Assembly: GCA_031430575.1 (NCBI GenBank)
Contig: JANPBT010000043.1
Location: 90,525 to 154,524 of the forward strand
Reading direction: 5' to 3'
Length of the DNA stretch: 64,000 nucleotides
Origin: JANMDS01 sp031430575
Lineage (GTDB): Bacteria; Pseudomonadota; Gammaproteobacteria; Burkholderiales; Casimicrobiaceae
The notes below the pieces were generated by a model. That model saw only the letters and a program-made list of their open reading frames with translations. It was not told where the DNA came from and searched no databases. The position numbers and the translations under genes were made by a program. Below, piece by piece: positions 26,143-35,714 of this stretch; position 1 is the first letter of the stretch, and each line of letters opens with the position of its first letter.

Positions 26143-28512
26143 ATGAATGAAATCGAAACGACGCAGATGAAGTCGGAAAGCGCGCTGCTGAAAGAAAGCC
26201 CCGAGCTCGACAACGTAGGCGACGAGTTGCGCTTTCGATTAGACGGGATCGTTCGCACAACGCCACTCGCGCTAGCGGTTTATGCCTTGCCCATCGCATT
26301 TTTTTGCTATCTTTTTACCGGCAAAGTTTCTCTACTGACCGCGGTGCCATGGCTCTGCGCTGTCGCAGTTGGATTTTTCATGCGCGCGTTGCCTTGGATA
26401 AAACTTAAATCTTCTGCGCCTTTACCTGAGGTTTTTAATCAGCGCGCATTACGGTTCGTCACAGCAGGCTCAGTTTTGATTGGTGCGACCACTGCCGCAG
26501 TCCCAGCGCTAACTTGGAATCTGGTTTCGCATAGCGAACGCCTCATGTTTTGCGGAATCTTGATGGCGCTTCTGGTAGGCGGGGCGTTGTCGCTGGTCAT
26601 GCTTAACGGCGCTTCCCGTTTGTGGATTCTGTCTGTCGGCGGCATCGTTTTTCTAGTTTCGTTTTTTGATAACGTCTATTTGCCGCAAGGCGCATCCCTG
26701 CTTGTCGCGGGCTTCCTTCTATATCTTTACATCGTTGTTGAACGAAATAGCGACTACTTTTCTGCGCTTTTTCATGCGCGAGTCGAGGCGGCGCGACAAA
26801 CGCAAATGGTGTCGCTGCTCCTTCATGATTTCGAAGAGGAGGCGCGCGATTGGCTTTGGGAAATTGATACCCTGGGTCGGATCGTCTACAGCTCAGCCCG
26901 CATGGCTGAGTCGCTCTTGCGCGCGCCAGAAAGTCTACGCGGTATAATGCTTTCAAGCGCGTTACGTTCGGATGGCAAGCATGAGTCGGCAAACTCACCG
27001 ATGCTCGCTGCGCTGCGACAGCGTTTTGAGCGCGGGCATCCGTTTCGCAATCATACCGTTGAATACGCGCGTGCAGATCAGGAGCGCTGGTTTTCGCTCA
27101 GCGCCAAGCCCCTTATTAATGTCTCCGGGCAGATTACGGGATGGCGCGGCACCGGCGTAGATGTCACCAATGAATTTATGCGGCAAAAAGAAATGGAGCG
27201 TTTGGCAACGATCGACTCTCTTACTGGGTTAGCCAATCGCTTTCGCCTTCAACAAGAGCTTGATCGCCATTTCAATTCCTTAGAGCCAGCGAAACCTTGC
27301 GCCCTCATGATGCTTGATCTCGATGACTTCAAGCTCATTAACGACCATTTTGGGCACCCGACTGGTGATCGTGTTTTGCAATTTGTTGCCGCACGCCTCA
27401 GTCAGCAACTTCGCTCAGGGCAAGTGCTCGCGCGGCTTGGCGGCGATGAATTTGCGCTGCTGATTTCCGGTGATGTCCCGCGATCAAGTTTGGCTGAAAT
27501 GGGAGAGCGTATTTTGGCTACGGTGGCGCAGCCTTATTTTGTTGAAGGCGCTTCCATGATGGTGCGCTGTAGTGTGGGCATCGCGATTGGTGGCGCCGAT
27601 GCACATGATGCGAAATCGTTACTAAAATGCGCCGATCTTGCGCTCTATGCCGCAAAAGGTGCAGGCCGCAACGCCTTACGATTTTTTGGCTATGACATGC
27701 ACAAAAGAATTGAAGATCGATTCGTGCTTGCCGAAGAGATTCGACACGGCATTGATCGCGGTGAGTTTGAGCTGATGTATCAACCGTTTGTTGATACGAT
27801 TTCAGGAAAGATCACGGGTTTTGAGGCGCTTATTCGGTGGAATCATCCGATACGTGGCTTACTGTTGCCGAGTGAATTCATTCCGCTTGCGGAAGATACT
27901 GCCTTGATTGGGCGTCTGGGCGAATGGGTGTTTGCGACGGCATGCCGCGCCGCGCGTTCGTGGCCAGAAAATATTCGTATTTCGGTAAACGTATCTGCGG
28001 TGCAGTTTTCGTTGCTGGATTTGCGGGAGGCCGTGGCGCGCACGCTTTCTGAAAGCGGCTTACCTGCGGCGCAACTCGAAGTCGAATTAACAGAATCCAC
28101 ACTTTTTGCCGACGGGCCGACATCGCGGCGCACGATGGTCGCGTTGCGTGAGAGCGGTGTCAACATTTCGCTCGATGATTTTGGAGCGGGCTACGCATCG
28201 CTGAGCCATCTGCGTACTTTCCCGATTTCGCGATTGAAAATTGATCGCTCGTTTACCGCCAAGATTGCAGATACTACACGCGAAGGCAACGAGGCCCGTT
28301 CGATCGTTCGCGCCGCCATTGAGCTCGCACGCGCGATGGAGCTCGAGTGCACGGCTGAAGGCGTTGAAACTGCAGACCAACTCGCGGTATTAAAAAATCT
28401 ATATTGCGATGAAGTTCAAGGATATTTCTTGGCCTATCCAATGAGCGCAGCGGATGCAGGCAAAATTTTATTGCGTGATGGTCGCAGCGCCGCCTTTGAA
28501 ATCGCCGCATAG
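26143..28512 (+). CDS. Membrane-bound GGDEF-EAL protein (c-di-GMP turnover)
   Basis: Start ATG 26143 is chosen over 25990 because the region before it is basic and unlike a protein N-terminus, but this is not certain. About 789 residues. Four to five hydrophobic spans in residues 45-200 are followed by a PAS-like domain (DWLWEIDTLGRIVYSSARM), then a GGDEF domain with intact RLGGDEFALL at about residue 433 and an EAL domain with FEALIRWNHP at about 560, ELTES, LDDFGAGYASL and KIDRSF. All key residues for both synthase and phosphodiesterase look intact; no RxxD inhibitory site is seen before GGDEF. Net activity cannot be predicted. It carries a 13-base motif piece at 28061. Confidence 0.9.
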   Translation: MNEIETTQMKSESALLKESPELDNVGDELRFRLDGIVRTTPLALAVYALPIAFFCYLFTGKVSLLTAVPWLCAVAVGFFMRALPWIKLKSSAPLPEVFNQRALRFVTAGSVLIGATTAAVPALTWNLVSHSERLMFCGILMALLVGGALSLVMLNGASRLWILSVGGIVFLVSFFDNVYLPQGASLLVAGFLLYLYIVVERNSDYFSALFHARVEAARQTQMVSLLLHDFEEEARDWLWEIDTLGRIVYSSARMAESLLRAPESLRGIMLSSALRSDGKHESANSPMLAALRQRFERGHPFRNHTVEYARADQERWFSLSAKPLINVSGQITGWRGTGVDVTNEFMRQKEMERLATIDSLTGLANRFRLQQELDRHFNSLEPAKPCALMMLDLDDFKLINDHFGHPTGDRVLQFVAARLSQQLRSGQVLARLGGDEFALLISGDVPRSSLAEMGERILATVAQPYFVEGASMMVRCSVGIAIGGADAHDAKSLLKCADLALYAAKGAGRNALRFFGYDMHKRIEDRFVLAEEIRHGIDRGEFELMYQPFVDTISGKITGFEALIRWNHPIRGLLLPSEFIPLAEDTALIGRLGEWVFATACRAARSWPENIRISVNVSAVQFSLLDLREAVARTLSESGLPAAQLEVELTESTLFADGPTSRRTMVALRESGVNISLDDFGAGYASLSHLRTFPISRLKIDRSFTAKIADTTREGNEARSIVRAAIELARAMELECTAEGVETADQLAVLKNLYCDEVQGYFLAYPMSAADAGKILLRDGRSAAFEIAA
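28061..28073 (-). repeat. Partial motif copy in the EAL domain
   Basis: TACCTGCGGCGCA, 13 consensus bases, read as Leu-Pro-Ala-Ala-Gln. Confidence 0.5.
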
Positions 28513-28622
28513 TCAATTTGCGCTTTTGACGAATTTTGAACACCGCTTCCTAAGCGCAACGCTAAACTAGCGTGATATACCGTTTTTATGCGCAGCTTTA
28601 GTTTTGCGCACACGCATTGCTT

Positions 28623-29951
28623 ATGTCGCAAATGACGCCTCCAGAAATTGTTCACGAACTCGACAAAAATATTGTCGGGCAAACTAACGCCAAGCGCGCT
28701 GTTGCCATCGCGCTGCGCAATCGCTGGCGCAGGGCGCAAGTGCCCGGTGATTTACGGCACGAAATCACACCAAAAAATATCTTGATGATCGGCCCCACTG
28801 GCGTTGGTAAAACGGAAATTGCGCGTCGGCTTGCGAAACTTGCTAACGCTCCATTCATCAAAATTGAAGCCACAAAATTTACCGAGGTGGGCTACGTCGG
28901 GCGCGATGTAGATACGATCATTCGCGACTTAGTTGAAGTTGCGATCAAGCAAACACGCTCACAACGCATGCGAGCGGCAGAGGCGCGCGCCCTAGACGCA
29001 GCGGAAGAGCGGGTTCTTGATGCGCTATTGCCGCCTGCGCGTATTCCCGCTGGTGAGGGCAGTGAGAGCGAAGAAAGTGCAACGCGGCAGAAATTTCGAA
29101 AGCAGTTGCGAGAAGGAAAACTCGACGACAAGGAAATCGAAATCGATGTGCCTGCGACGCAGTCGTCAATGGAAATCATGGCGCCGCCGGGGATGGAAGA
29201 TCTTTCGCAACAACTGCAAGGCATGTTTGCCAACATGCAATCGGGTAAACGAACGACAAAAAAATTGCGGATCGCTGAGGCGATGAAAATTCTGCGCGAC
29301 GAAGAGGCGGCTAAGCTCGTAAACGAGGATGAGTTAAAGGCCAGTGCAATTGAATCGGTTGAGCAAGATGGAATTGTATTTTTAGATGAAATCGACAAAA
29401 TTGCCGCCCGCCAAGAAATGAGCGGAGCAGACGTTTCGCGGCAAGGCGTACAGCGCGATTTGCTACCGTTAGTCGAAGGCACTAGCGTGCAAACGAAGTA
29501 CGGCATTATCAAAACTGATCATATTTTATTTATTGCGAGCGGCGCATTTCATCTTTCTCGCCCCTCTGATTTGATCCCCGAGCTTCAAGGTCGATTTCCA
29601 ATTCGGGTAGAGCTGCAATCGCTAAGTGTCGATGATTTTGTGAAGATTTTGACTAGCACCGATGCCTGCTTAATTAAGCAATATCAAGCGCTACTTGCCA
29701 CTGAAAACGTAACACTCAAGTTTACTGACGATGCGATTCAGCGCATGGCTGAAATTGCATTTGTAGTCAATGAGAAGCAAGAAAATATTGGCGCACGAAG
29801 GCTCTATACTGTGCTCGAAAAATTGACCGAAGATTTGAGTTTTGACGCTGCAAGCCAATCTGGCTCAACGGTCACGATAGACGTCACGTATGTGAATGAC
29901 AAACTCGCCGCGATTGCGGGCGATGAAAATCTGGCGAAATACATTCTTTGA
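28623..29951 (+). CDS. hslU: ATP-dependent protease ATPase subunit HslU
   Basis: An AAA+ unfoldase that feeds proteins into the HslV peptidase. Start ATG 28623 (an upstream TTG at 28617 is in frame). The N-terminal MTPPEIVHELDKNIVGQTNAKRAV block, Walker A GPTGVGKTEIARRLA (about residue 57), the family-specific I-domain insertion (residues 110-225), Walker B GIVFLDEIDK (about 251) and the C-terminal sensor GARRLYTVLE are all present; 443 residues is normal. hslV normally precedes hslU directly, but here the upstream gene is the GGDEF-EAL gene and no hslV is present in the window. The stop overlaps the MFS gene start. Confidence 0.96.
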   Translation: MSQMTPPEIVHELDKNIVGQTNAKRAVAIALRNRWRRAQVPGDLRHEITPKNILMIGPTGVGKTEIARRLAKLANAPFIKIEATKFTEVGYVGRDVDTIIRDLVEVAIKQTRSQRMRAAEARALDAAEERVLDALLPPARIPAGEGSESEESATRQKFRKQLREGKLDDKEIEIDVPATQSSMEIMAPPGMEDLSQQLQGMFANMQSGKRTTKKLRIAEAMKILRDEEAAKLVNEDELKASAIESVEQDGIVFLDEIDKIAARQEMSGADVSRQGVQRDLLPLVEGTSVQTKYGIIKTDHILFIASGAFHLSRPSDLIPELQGRFPIRVELQSLSVDDFVKILTSTDACLIKQYQALLATENVTLKFTDDAIQRMAEIAFVVNEKQENIGARRLYTVLEKLTEDLSFDAASQSGSTVTIDVTYVNDKLAAIAGDENLAKYIL

Positions 29952-31165
29952 CTCATTTCTATTTTCGGGTATTCCTGCCCTTTGCCTTAGGCTATTTTTT
30001 GTCTTACGCACTGCGCACGATCAATGCCGTCATCGCATCGCAGCTCACTTCTGATTTGGGGCTTACGGCGGCAAGTCTTGGTTTTTTGACTGCGGCGTAT
30101 TTTTTAAGCTTCGCCTTCATGCAAGTGCCCCTTGGTATCTGGCTTGATCGCTATCGCCCGCGACGCGTGGAGGCGATTTTGCTTTTGGTGGCCGCCATCG
30201 GGTCGGTCGTATTTGCGACCGCGCATTCGCTCCCGATGCTTGTGATCGCGAGGGTCTTGATTGGTATCGGCGTGTGCTGTTGCTTAATGGCAAGCCTGCG
30301 CACCTACGGCCAGTGGCTACCTAAAGAAAAGCTTCCGCTGATGAATGGCCTACAGCTCGCCGTTGGCAGCGTGGGCGCAATCGCTTCGACCGCACCCGCG
30401 CAGGCACTGCTTCCCATCTTCGGCTGGCGGGGACTGTTTTGGGTATTGGCGTTGCTGCTCGTTCTCGGCGCGGCTTGGCTTTGGTTCTTGACCCCTGATC
30501 CCAGGCAAGCAAGCCCACTACCTGCGGCGCAGAATACGGCGAATACAGCGAAATTTAATGCGTGGGCAGCGCCCGCTTTTTGGACGCTGATGCCCTTTGC
30601 TGCGCTTAATTCAGCGCATGGCATGTCGGTGCAGGCGTTGTGGGCGTCGCCCTGGCTGCTAGATGTTGCGAGTGTGCCTAAGCCCGATTTGGGGCTGGTC
30701 TTAGTAGCGCTATCCGTTGGAATGCTGCTGGGCAATTTGTTGAGTGGCGCATTGGCCACCAAGCTCGCGCCTCGTGGCATCTTGCCGCATCAAGTAGGCG
30801 TCGTACTCTGTCTTGTCGCGCTGATTGCCCAGCTGCCACTTTTGTTCGGATGGGGTATTTCGCCGGCATGGAGCTTATTTGCGTTCGGGCTCTTTAATTG
30901 TTGTGGCAACGTTGTTTTCGCCGCATCAAATCACTTTTTTGCGCCGCAGGTATTGGGCCGAGTTTATGCAGCATTTAATCTCTCATTTTTTATGTTGGCA
31001 TTTATTTTGCAGTGGCTCACCGGCTTGATCGTCAATGCATTTCCAAAGGCAGGTGGCGGCTATGAAGCGCGTGGTTTTCAGTATGCGTTTGCCTCCATCG
31101 CGATTGCGCAAATTTTCGCGCTCGTTTGGTACTCTCTTCGCCGTCATACCCTAAAACCACTATGA
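29948..31165 (+). CDS. Major facilitator superfamily transporter
   Basis: 405 residues with about 12 hydrophobic spans. It begins at TTG 29948, overlapping the hslU stop by 4 nt. GIWLDRYRPRRVEA after span 2 is the MFS loop 2-3 signature (GxxxDRxGRR-like). The substrate is unknown; the sequence resembles the CynX/NimT or NNP-like general MFS type. It ends in an ATGA overlap with the AEC transporter, so hslU-MFS-AEC form a translationally coupled run. Two motif copies lie inside, one at a periplasmic-loop-like position (30519) and one before the last helices (30940). Confidence 0.85.
   Translation: MTHFYFRVFLPFALGYFLSYALRTINAVIASQLTSDLGLTAASLGFLTAAYFLSFAFMQVPLGIWLDRYRPRRVEAILLLVAAIGSVVFATAHSLPMLVIARVLIGIGVCCCLMASLRTYGQWLPKEKLPLMNGLQLAVGSVGAIASTAPAQALLPIFGWRGLFWVLALLLVLGAAWLWFLTPDPRQASPLPAAQNTANTAKFNAWAAPAFWTLMPFAALNSAHGMSVQALWASPWLLDVASVPKPDLGLVLVALSVGMLLGNLLSGALATKLAPRGILPHQVGVVLCLVALIAQLPLLFGWGISPAWSLFAFGLFNCCGNVVFAASNHFFAPQVLGRVYAAFNLSFFMLAFILQWLTGLIVNAFPKAGGGYEARGFQYAFASIAIAQIFALVWYSLRRHTLKPL
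30519..30534 (-). repeat. Interspersed motif copy in the MFS gene
   Basis: TACCTGCGGCGCAGAA, read as Leu-Pro-Ala-Ala-Gln-Asn in the central loop of the transporter. Confidence 0.85.
30940..30954 (+). repeat. Interspersed motif copy in the MFS gene
   Basis: TGCGCCGCAGGTATT, read in frame as Ala-Pro-Gln-Val-Leu. Confidence 0.85.
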
Positions 31166-32043
31166 GTCTTGCCCTACGTATTCTAGAAATCATCATGCCG
31201 GTGTTGGGTATTATCGTGATTGGCTACTGGATGGGGCGCGCGTGGAACCCCGATATGCGAACGACCAATCGGATCGCGCTCGATATCTTGGGGCCGATGC
31301 TGGTTTTCACAGCACTTGCCGGTAAAGACTTTGATATCACCGCCCACACTTCCTTGCTTTACGCAAGTATCGCCATCGTATTAGGCTCCGGGCTTATCGG
31401 TTGGGTTTTTGCGCGCATTTTCAAATTGAACGCTGCTGTTTTCGTCCCGCCGATGATGTTCAATAACTGCGGCAATATGGGGATACCGCTTGCGCTTTTC
31501 GCTTTTGGGCAGCCTGGCTTGGCAGCAATGGTGATGTTGTTTACGACTTCGAATTTACTGCACTTCACGCTCGGTGTCTGGATCGTAGATCACAACGCAA
31601 AGCTCACCGATGCGCTGAAAAGTCCAATGCTTTGGGCGACGTTTGTTGGCGCGCTTTTTGGCATTATGAAATGGCATTTGCCTGAACCGGTTTTTGTTCC
31701 GCTAAAGTATTTAGGGGACGCAACGATTCCGATCATGCTGCTCGCGCTGGGTGTGCGTATGAAAGAAGTCACGCGTCAAGGCATGCCCATTGCGGTGCTC
31801 GGTGCGGCGGTATGTCCACTCGCAGGTTTTGTCATTGCAGCGCTACTAACGCAGGTTTTTGACTTCACGTCGTTGCAGCGTGGCATGATCTACTTATTTG
31901 CGGTATTGCCACCAGCCGTACTCAATTTCCTCGTTGCCGACCGCTATCACAGAGATCCACAAACGGTGGCTTCAATCGTGCTGGTTGGCAATATCGCGAG
32001 CTTAGTGTTTGTGCCGCTTGGTTTGATTTTTGCACTCAAGTAG
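31162..32043 (+). CDS. AEC-family (auxin efflux carrier-like) transporter
   Basis: 293 residues from ATG 31162, which overlaps the MFS stop by 4 nt. Ten hydrophobic spans; MPVLGIIVIGYWMGRA in the first, NCGNMGIPLALFAFG in the fourth (the conserved N-x-G-N-x-G-x-P block) and LPPAVLNFLVADRY near the C-terminus are AEC hallmarks. Bacterial members export malonate, malate or amino acids; the substrate here is not determined. Confidence 0.92.
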   Translation: MSLALRILEIIMPVLGIIVIGYWMGRAWNPDMRTTNRIALDILGPMLVFTALAGKDFDITAHTSLLYASIAIVLGSGLIGWVFARIFKLNAAVFVPPMMFNNCGNMGIPLALFAFGQPGLAAMVMLFTTSNLLHFTLGVWIVDHNAKLTDALKSPMLWATFVGALFGIMKWHLPEPVFVPLKYLGDATIPIMLLALGVRMKEVTRQGMPIAVLGAAVCPLAGFVIAALLTQVFDFTSLQRGMIYLFAVLPPAVLNFLVADRYHRDPQTVASIVLVGNIASLVFVPLGLIFALK

Positions 32044-32081
32044 GCCACAAAAACGTTTTCGAATACACGCAAAAATGCCAA

Positions 32082-32099
32082 AATCTGCGCCGCAGGTAT
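32082..32099 (+). repeat. Interspersed motif copy
   Basis: AATCTGCGCCGCAGGTAT, between the convergent AEC transporter and Bug receptor genes. Confidence 0.93.
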
Positions 32100-32114
32100 A
32101 CGCGCCCCTTGAGG

Positions 32115-33077
32115 CTAATCAACGCGCGCACCACTCGTCTTCACCACGGGGCCCCATTTGGTAATCTCTGCTTGAATGTGCGCGGCAAACGCTTCTGGGC
32201 TCCCGCCCACTGGAATCGCGCCCTGTGCTTTAAATTTTTCCTGCATTTCAGCGGAGGCAATTCCACGCTGGATCTCAGCAGAAAGTTTAGCTACGAGGTC
32301 CTTCGGCGTTCCCGCCGGCGCGAGCACGCCAAACCATGAGCTGGCTTCAAAACCTTTGAGTCCGGCCTCATCCAGCGTCGGCACGTCGGGCAGTGCTGCC
32401 GAACGCTTGCTTGAGGTCACCGCAAGCGCACGTAGTTTTCCGGCGCGAATGTGTGGGATGGCGGAGGGTGCGTTGTCAAACATGACCTGGGTTTGGCCGC
32501 CCACTAAATCGATCAGCGCTGCACCGCTGCCTTTGTAGGGAATGTGCGTCATCTTCGTTCCCGTCATGGCTTTGAAAAGCTCGCCTGCGAGATGGATTGA
32601 AGTGCCGCTACCCGAGCTTGCCATCGCGAGTTTATCGCCTTCTTTTTTCGCGTAGGCAATGAATTCGTCAACATTCTTGGCAGGCACGCTCGGGTGCACC
32701 ACCATTACATTTGGCACCGCAGCGCACAAACTGACCGGCGCAAAATCTTTCACCGCATCGTACGGCATTTTCGGGTAGAGCGAGACGTTGATCCCGTGCG
32801 TGCCGACCGTACCCATCAGCAAGGTGTAGCCGTCAGGCGCGGATTTTGCGACGCTATCGCTACCCACGTTACCGCCAGCGCCAGGCTTATTGTCGACAAC
32901 GAAGTTTTGCCCCATGGTTTTAGTTAAATGTGCAGCGACTTCACGCGCAATGATGTCAGTGGTTCCACCGGCTACGAACGGAACTACGATACGAACTGGT
33001 TTAGTGGGGTATGGCTGGGCAGCGGCTACGCTGCACAGCAATATCGAAAATGCGATCGTAAGCCAACGGTTCACCAC
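32115..33077 (-). CDS. Tripartite tricarboxylate transporter receptor (Bug family)
   Basis: A periplasmic solute-binding protein of 320 residues. Signal peptide MVNRWLTIAFSILLCSVAAAQ, then YPTKPVRIVVPFVAGGTTDIIAREVA, the family's first block, GANVGSD-like GAGGNVGSDSVAKSAPDGYTLLMG, and ALPDVPTLDEAGLKGFEASSWFG. These are standard Bug/TctC signatures. The membrane subunits TctA and TctB are not adjacent, as is usual for the many orphan Bug proteins of Burkholderiales. The ligand is unknown (typically a carboxylate). Confidence 0.94.
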   Translation of the reverse strand: MVNRWLTIAFSILLCSVAAAQPYPTKPVRIVVPFVAGGTTDIIAREVAAHLTKTMGQNFVVDNKPGAGGNVGSDSVAKSAPDGYTLLMGTVGTHGINVSLYPKMPYDAVKDFAPVSLCAAVPNVMVVHPSVPAKNVDEFIAYAKKEGDKLAMASSGSGTSIHLAGELFKAMTGTKMTHIPYKGSGAALIDLVGGQTQVMFDNAPSAIPHIRAGKLRALAVTSSKRSAALPDVPTLDEAGLKGFEASSWFGVLAPAGTPKDLVAKLSAEIQRGIASAEMQEKFKAQGAIPVGGSPEAFAAHIQAEITKWGPVVKTSGARVD

Positions 33078-33111
33078 AGTACTTCTCCTTGATTGATTTT
33101 GTGAATCGAGT

Positions 33112-34152
33112 TTAGCGGGAATTTGCTAAGGCTTTGGCTATAGCATCAGCAATGATGGCGTGCCCTCGCGCATTCCAGTGTGCGTCTTTTTTCGAAATCT
33201 CAGTGCGTTGCGCCGATTTTGAAAATGCATCGTCAAATGCGTCGCACGAAGCAACAGTTGCAATCTTCTGCTTTTGTGCTTCATCGATAAGCTTTTGCAT
33301 GTCTGCGAGACGCGCAACGGGCATGCCCGCGTAACGCTCGGGTCTTTCGCAATCCTCAACCAAAATCACACGGACATTGGAAAGCGCTCTCATTCGAGAA
33401 AGGAAGTGCTCAATGACTGCATTTTGTCCAGAGGTCAGTGCCGGTGTAGCAGAATCTTGCCCTAGAGCAGACGGTTTTACGCGACTTAAGTCGGGGAACG
33501 CTGCGGCAATAAACCCGGCAACACTAAATCGAAGATGCCCAAAAAAATACTGCGCCAATGCAGATTGAGCAGCCAAATCGCGCAGCCTACTGCGTGGCTC
33601 AATGGCACCCGCAATCGGTTGCAGGGATTCAGGGTGAATGCATCGGTCGAAAATTCCCCCGCCTGAGCTTGCGCAGACAGACTGTGCAATATCGGTTCGA
33701 TTGACGACAATTACAAAGGTCGTAATCGCCAGTGCTTGATGCCCCCATTCAATGCGCGCGGTGTAGTCAGCCAACGATGTGCCGGCCATAGCCATCATAT
33801 AAACCGCGCGTGTACCTATTTGCGCTTGTAGGCGGGCACCGACGCGATCGCCCTCGGGCAGTGCAGAGCCCTCTAGGAGACTATCGCCAATTAATGCGAC
33901 CGCTCTTTCGTCGGGTACAAAGGGCGTGCGGGTGGCAAATCCCATGTTGTTTGTGTAGATTTTTTGAGGGTGCGCCAGATCCCAGTCGGCGGCGATCAGA
34001 TATGAATGGTGCGGTGCGTACGTGCGAATTACGCCAGTCGCCTGCCTGCTCGCACGCGATGCTGTTGAGACCGGTAAGGCATGTAAGATCACCTCAGCCA
34101 TCAAGAGCATCGCGAAGACGCCACTGAGAAAACGAAGAAAATTTAAGCGCAT
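33112..34152 (-). CDS. SGNH/GDSL-type esterase paired with an MBOAT acyltransferase
   Basis: 346 residues with an N-terminal membrane anchor or signal (FLRFLSGVFAMLLMAEVILHALP). ALIGDSLLEGS contains the nucleophile Ser, and DAHWNARGHAIIAD the catalytic Asp-x-x-His block; these put it with AlgJ/AlgX-like or PatB-like SGNH proteins. It starts 7 nt after the MBOAT gene stop. Such pairs add O-acetyl groups to exported polysaccharides or peptidoglycan: the MBOAT moves acetyl across the membrane and the SGNH protein transfers it. The polymer is not identified. Confidence 0.85.
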   Translation of the reverse strand: MRLNFLRFLSGVFAMLLMAEVILHALPVSTASRASRQATGVIRTYAPHHSYLIAADWDLAHPQKIYTNNMGFATRTPFVPDERAVALIGDSLLEGSALPEGDRVGARLQAQIGTRAVYMMAMAGTSLADYTARIEWGHQALAITTFVIVVNRTDIAQSVCASSGGGIFDRCIHPESLQPIAGAIEPRSRLRDLAAQSALAQYFFGHLRFSVAGFIAAAFPDLSRVKPSALGQDSATPALTSGQNAVIEHFLSRMRALSNVRVILVEDCERPERYAGMPVARLADMQKLIDEAQKQKIATVASCDAFDDAFSKSAQRTEISKKDAHWNARGHAIIADAIAKALANSR

Positions 34153-34159
34153 ACGTCGA

Positions 34160-35629
34160 TTAAAAGTTGAAGTAGATGAAGGGGCTGACGTTGCCCCGTA
34201 ATACGTTGGTTATTGCCAGAAGAATTATGAGCGATGTCGCCGCGCCGGATACGTAAGCGACAAGCGTCTCGCTGGAGTCGAGTCGACTGCGCAACCGTTC
34301 ACCGATTTCATTTGAATTTGGCATCACTAAAGCGATGATGCCCGCGATTCCGCAGACCACAGCCCAGCGTGCGATTGATAGCCCAGAGTCGTCCAGAAGT
34401 GCGGAGGCGGCAGACCACTGCATCGACCACATGCTTTGCAGGATAACGACTGCGCTCGCAAGGGACGTAGCCCGGAAAAATACCCAAGCGTGTATGACAG
34501 CCAAGATCGTTACCGCCCATGCGGCAACGCCATAAATACGATTACGTTTTAGGCCAGGCCAACGACCTATAACAGCAGCGCGCCATAAATGATTAATCAC
34601 GAGAAAGATGCCGTGCAGTCCACCCCAAACGATGAAAGTCCAGTTTGCGCCATGCCAGAGCCCACCGAGAAGCATGGTCAACATGAGATTCATGTGACGC
34701 CGCACGCTCCCGTTGCGATTGCCTCCAAGCGCGATATAGAGGTAGTCGCGCAGAAATTGCGAAAGCGTCATGTGCCAGCGCCGCCAAAAATCCGAGATTG
34801 AGCCCGCCTTGTAGGGCGAGTTAAAGTTGTAAGGCAATGCGATGCCAAAAATCCATGAAAGTCCGATCGCCATATCGGAATAGCCAGAGAAGTCGAAGTA
34901 AAGTTGAAGCGTATATGCAATCGTGCCCGCCCATGCCTCGGAGGCGGTGTAAACGGCGGTGGTTTTCGCATTGAATACCGCGTCGGCGAATGGCGAAACA
35001 CCGTCGGCAATCACGATTTTTTTAAATAGTCCAATTGCAAAAATTGCTAAACCCATCGCGATGAGCTTGCCGCTGGGGCGTGTGATTGCCGTGGCGTTGA
35101 ATTGGGGCATAACCTGCGCATGGTGGATGATCGGCCCCGCGACTAAATGGGGAAAATAGGTCACGAAAAGACCATAACGAACGGGATCATAGTGCGTTGG
35201 GCCGTAGCGATAAACATCTACTAGGTAGGCGATTTGAGTAAACGTAAAAAATGAAATGCCAATCGGCAACACGATTTCCGGTTTTTTAAGCCCGAGACTG
35301 AAAAGTAAATTGAGGTTGGTGACGGTAAAGTTTGCGTACTTAAATACGGCCAGCAGCATCAAATTGATGACTACTGCGACAAAAAGCCAGCGGTAGGCCT
35401 TTTCTCGCTCTGCATAGTTGACTCCAATCTTGCCGCCCATCCAAAAGTTAAATGCGATCGAGCCAATCAGCAAGCCGAGGTGACGTGGGCTATCCCATCC
35501 GTAGAAAACTACGGAGCACAGCAGCAGAAAACAAAGTGCTGCACGGAGATTGCAACGGGCGATTAAAAAAAAACCGATAACGGAAACTGGCAAAAAAATC
35601 GCCAAAAAGGGGAACGCAGTGAAGAGCAT
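34160..35629 (-). CDS. MBOAT-family membrane O-acyltransferase (AlgI-like)
   Basis: A 489-residue polytopic membrane protein. The N-terminus LFTAFPFLAIFLPVSVIGFFL is typical, with IGISFFTFTQIAYLVDVYR and DFSGYSDMAIGLSWIFGI in the middle. The invariant His lies in LLGGLWHGANWTFIVWGGLHG. The length and motif order match AlgI/DltB-type proteins that pass acyl groups across the membrane. It forms an operon with the downstream SGNH esterase gene and is divergent from leuC. Confidence 0.93.
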   Translation of the reverse strand: MLFTAFPFLAIFLPVSVIGFFLIARCNLRAALCFLLLCSVVFYGWDSPRHLGLLIGSIAFNFWMGGKIGVNYAEREKAYRWLFVAVVINLMLLAVFKYANFTVTNLNLLFSLGLKKPEIVLPIGISFFTFTQIAYLVDVYRYGPTHYDPVRYGLFVTYFPHLVAGPIIHHAQVMPQFNATAITRPSGKLIAMGLAIFAIGLFKKIVIADGVSPFADAVFNAKTTAVYTASEAWAGTIAYTLQLYFDFSGYSDMAIGLSWIFGIALPYNFNSPYKAGSISDFWRRWHMTLSQFLRDYLYIALGGNRNGSVRRHMNLMLTMLLGGLWHGANWTFIVWGGLHGIFLVINHLWRAAVIGRWPGLKRNRIYGVAAWAVTILAVIHAWVFFRATSLASAVVILQSMWSMQWSAASALLDDSGLSIARWAVVCGIAGIIALVMPNSNEIGERLRSRLDSSETLVAYVSGAATSLIILLAITNVLRGNVSPFIYFNF

Positions 35630-35714
35630 GAAATGTGTTGACCTAAAAAACGATTTTGCTGATTACCATACGCCGTACAATCAAAGATTATGCAAGCTTC
35701 ATGATAACAGCGCT

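Noticed and set aside
35636..35680. leuC promoter or leucine leader peptide
   Set aside because: TTGACC and TACAAT-like strings exist but with poor spacing, and no Leu-rich leader frame with attenuator stems was found.
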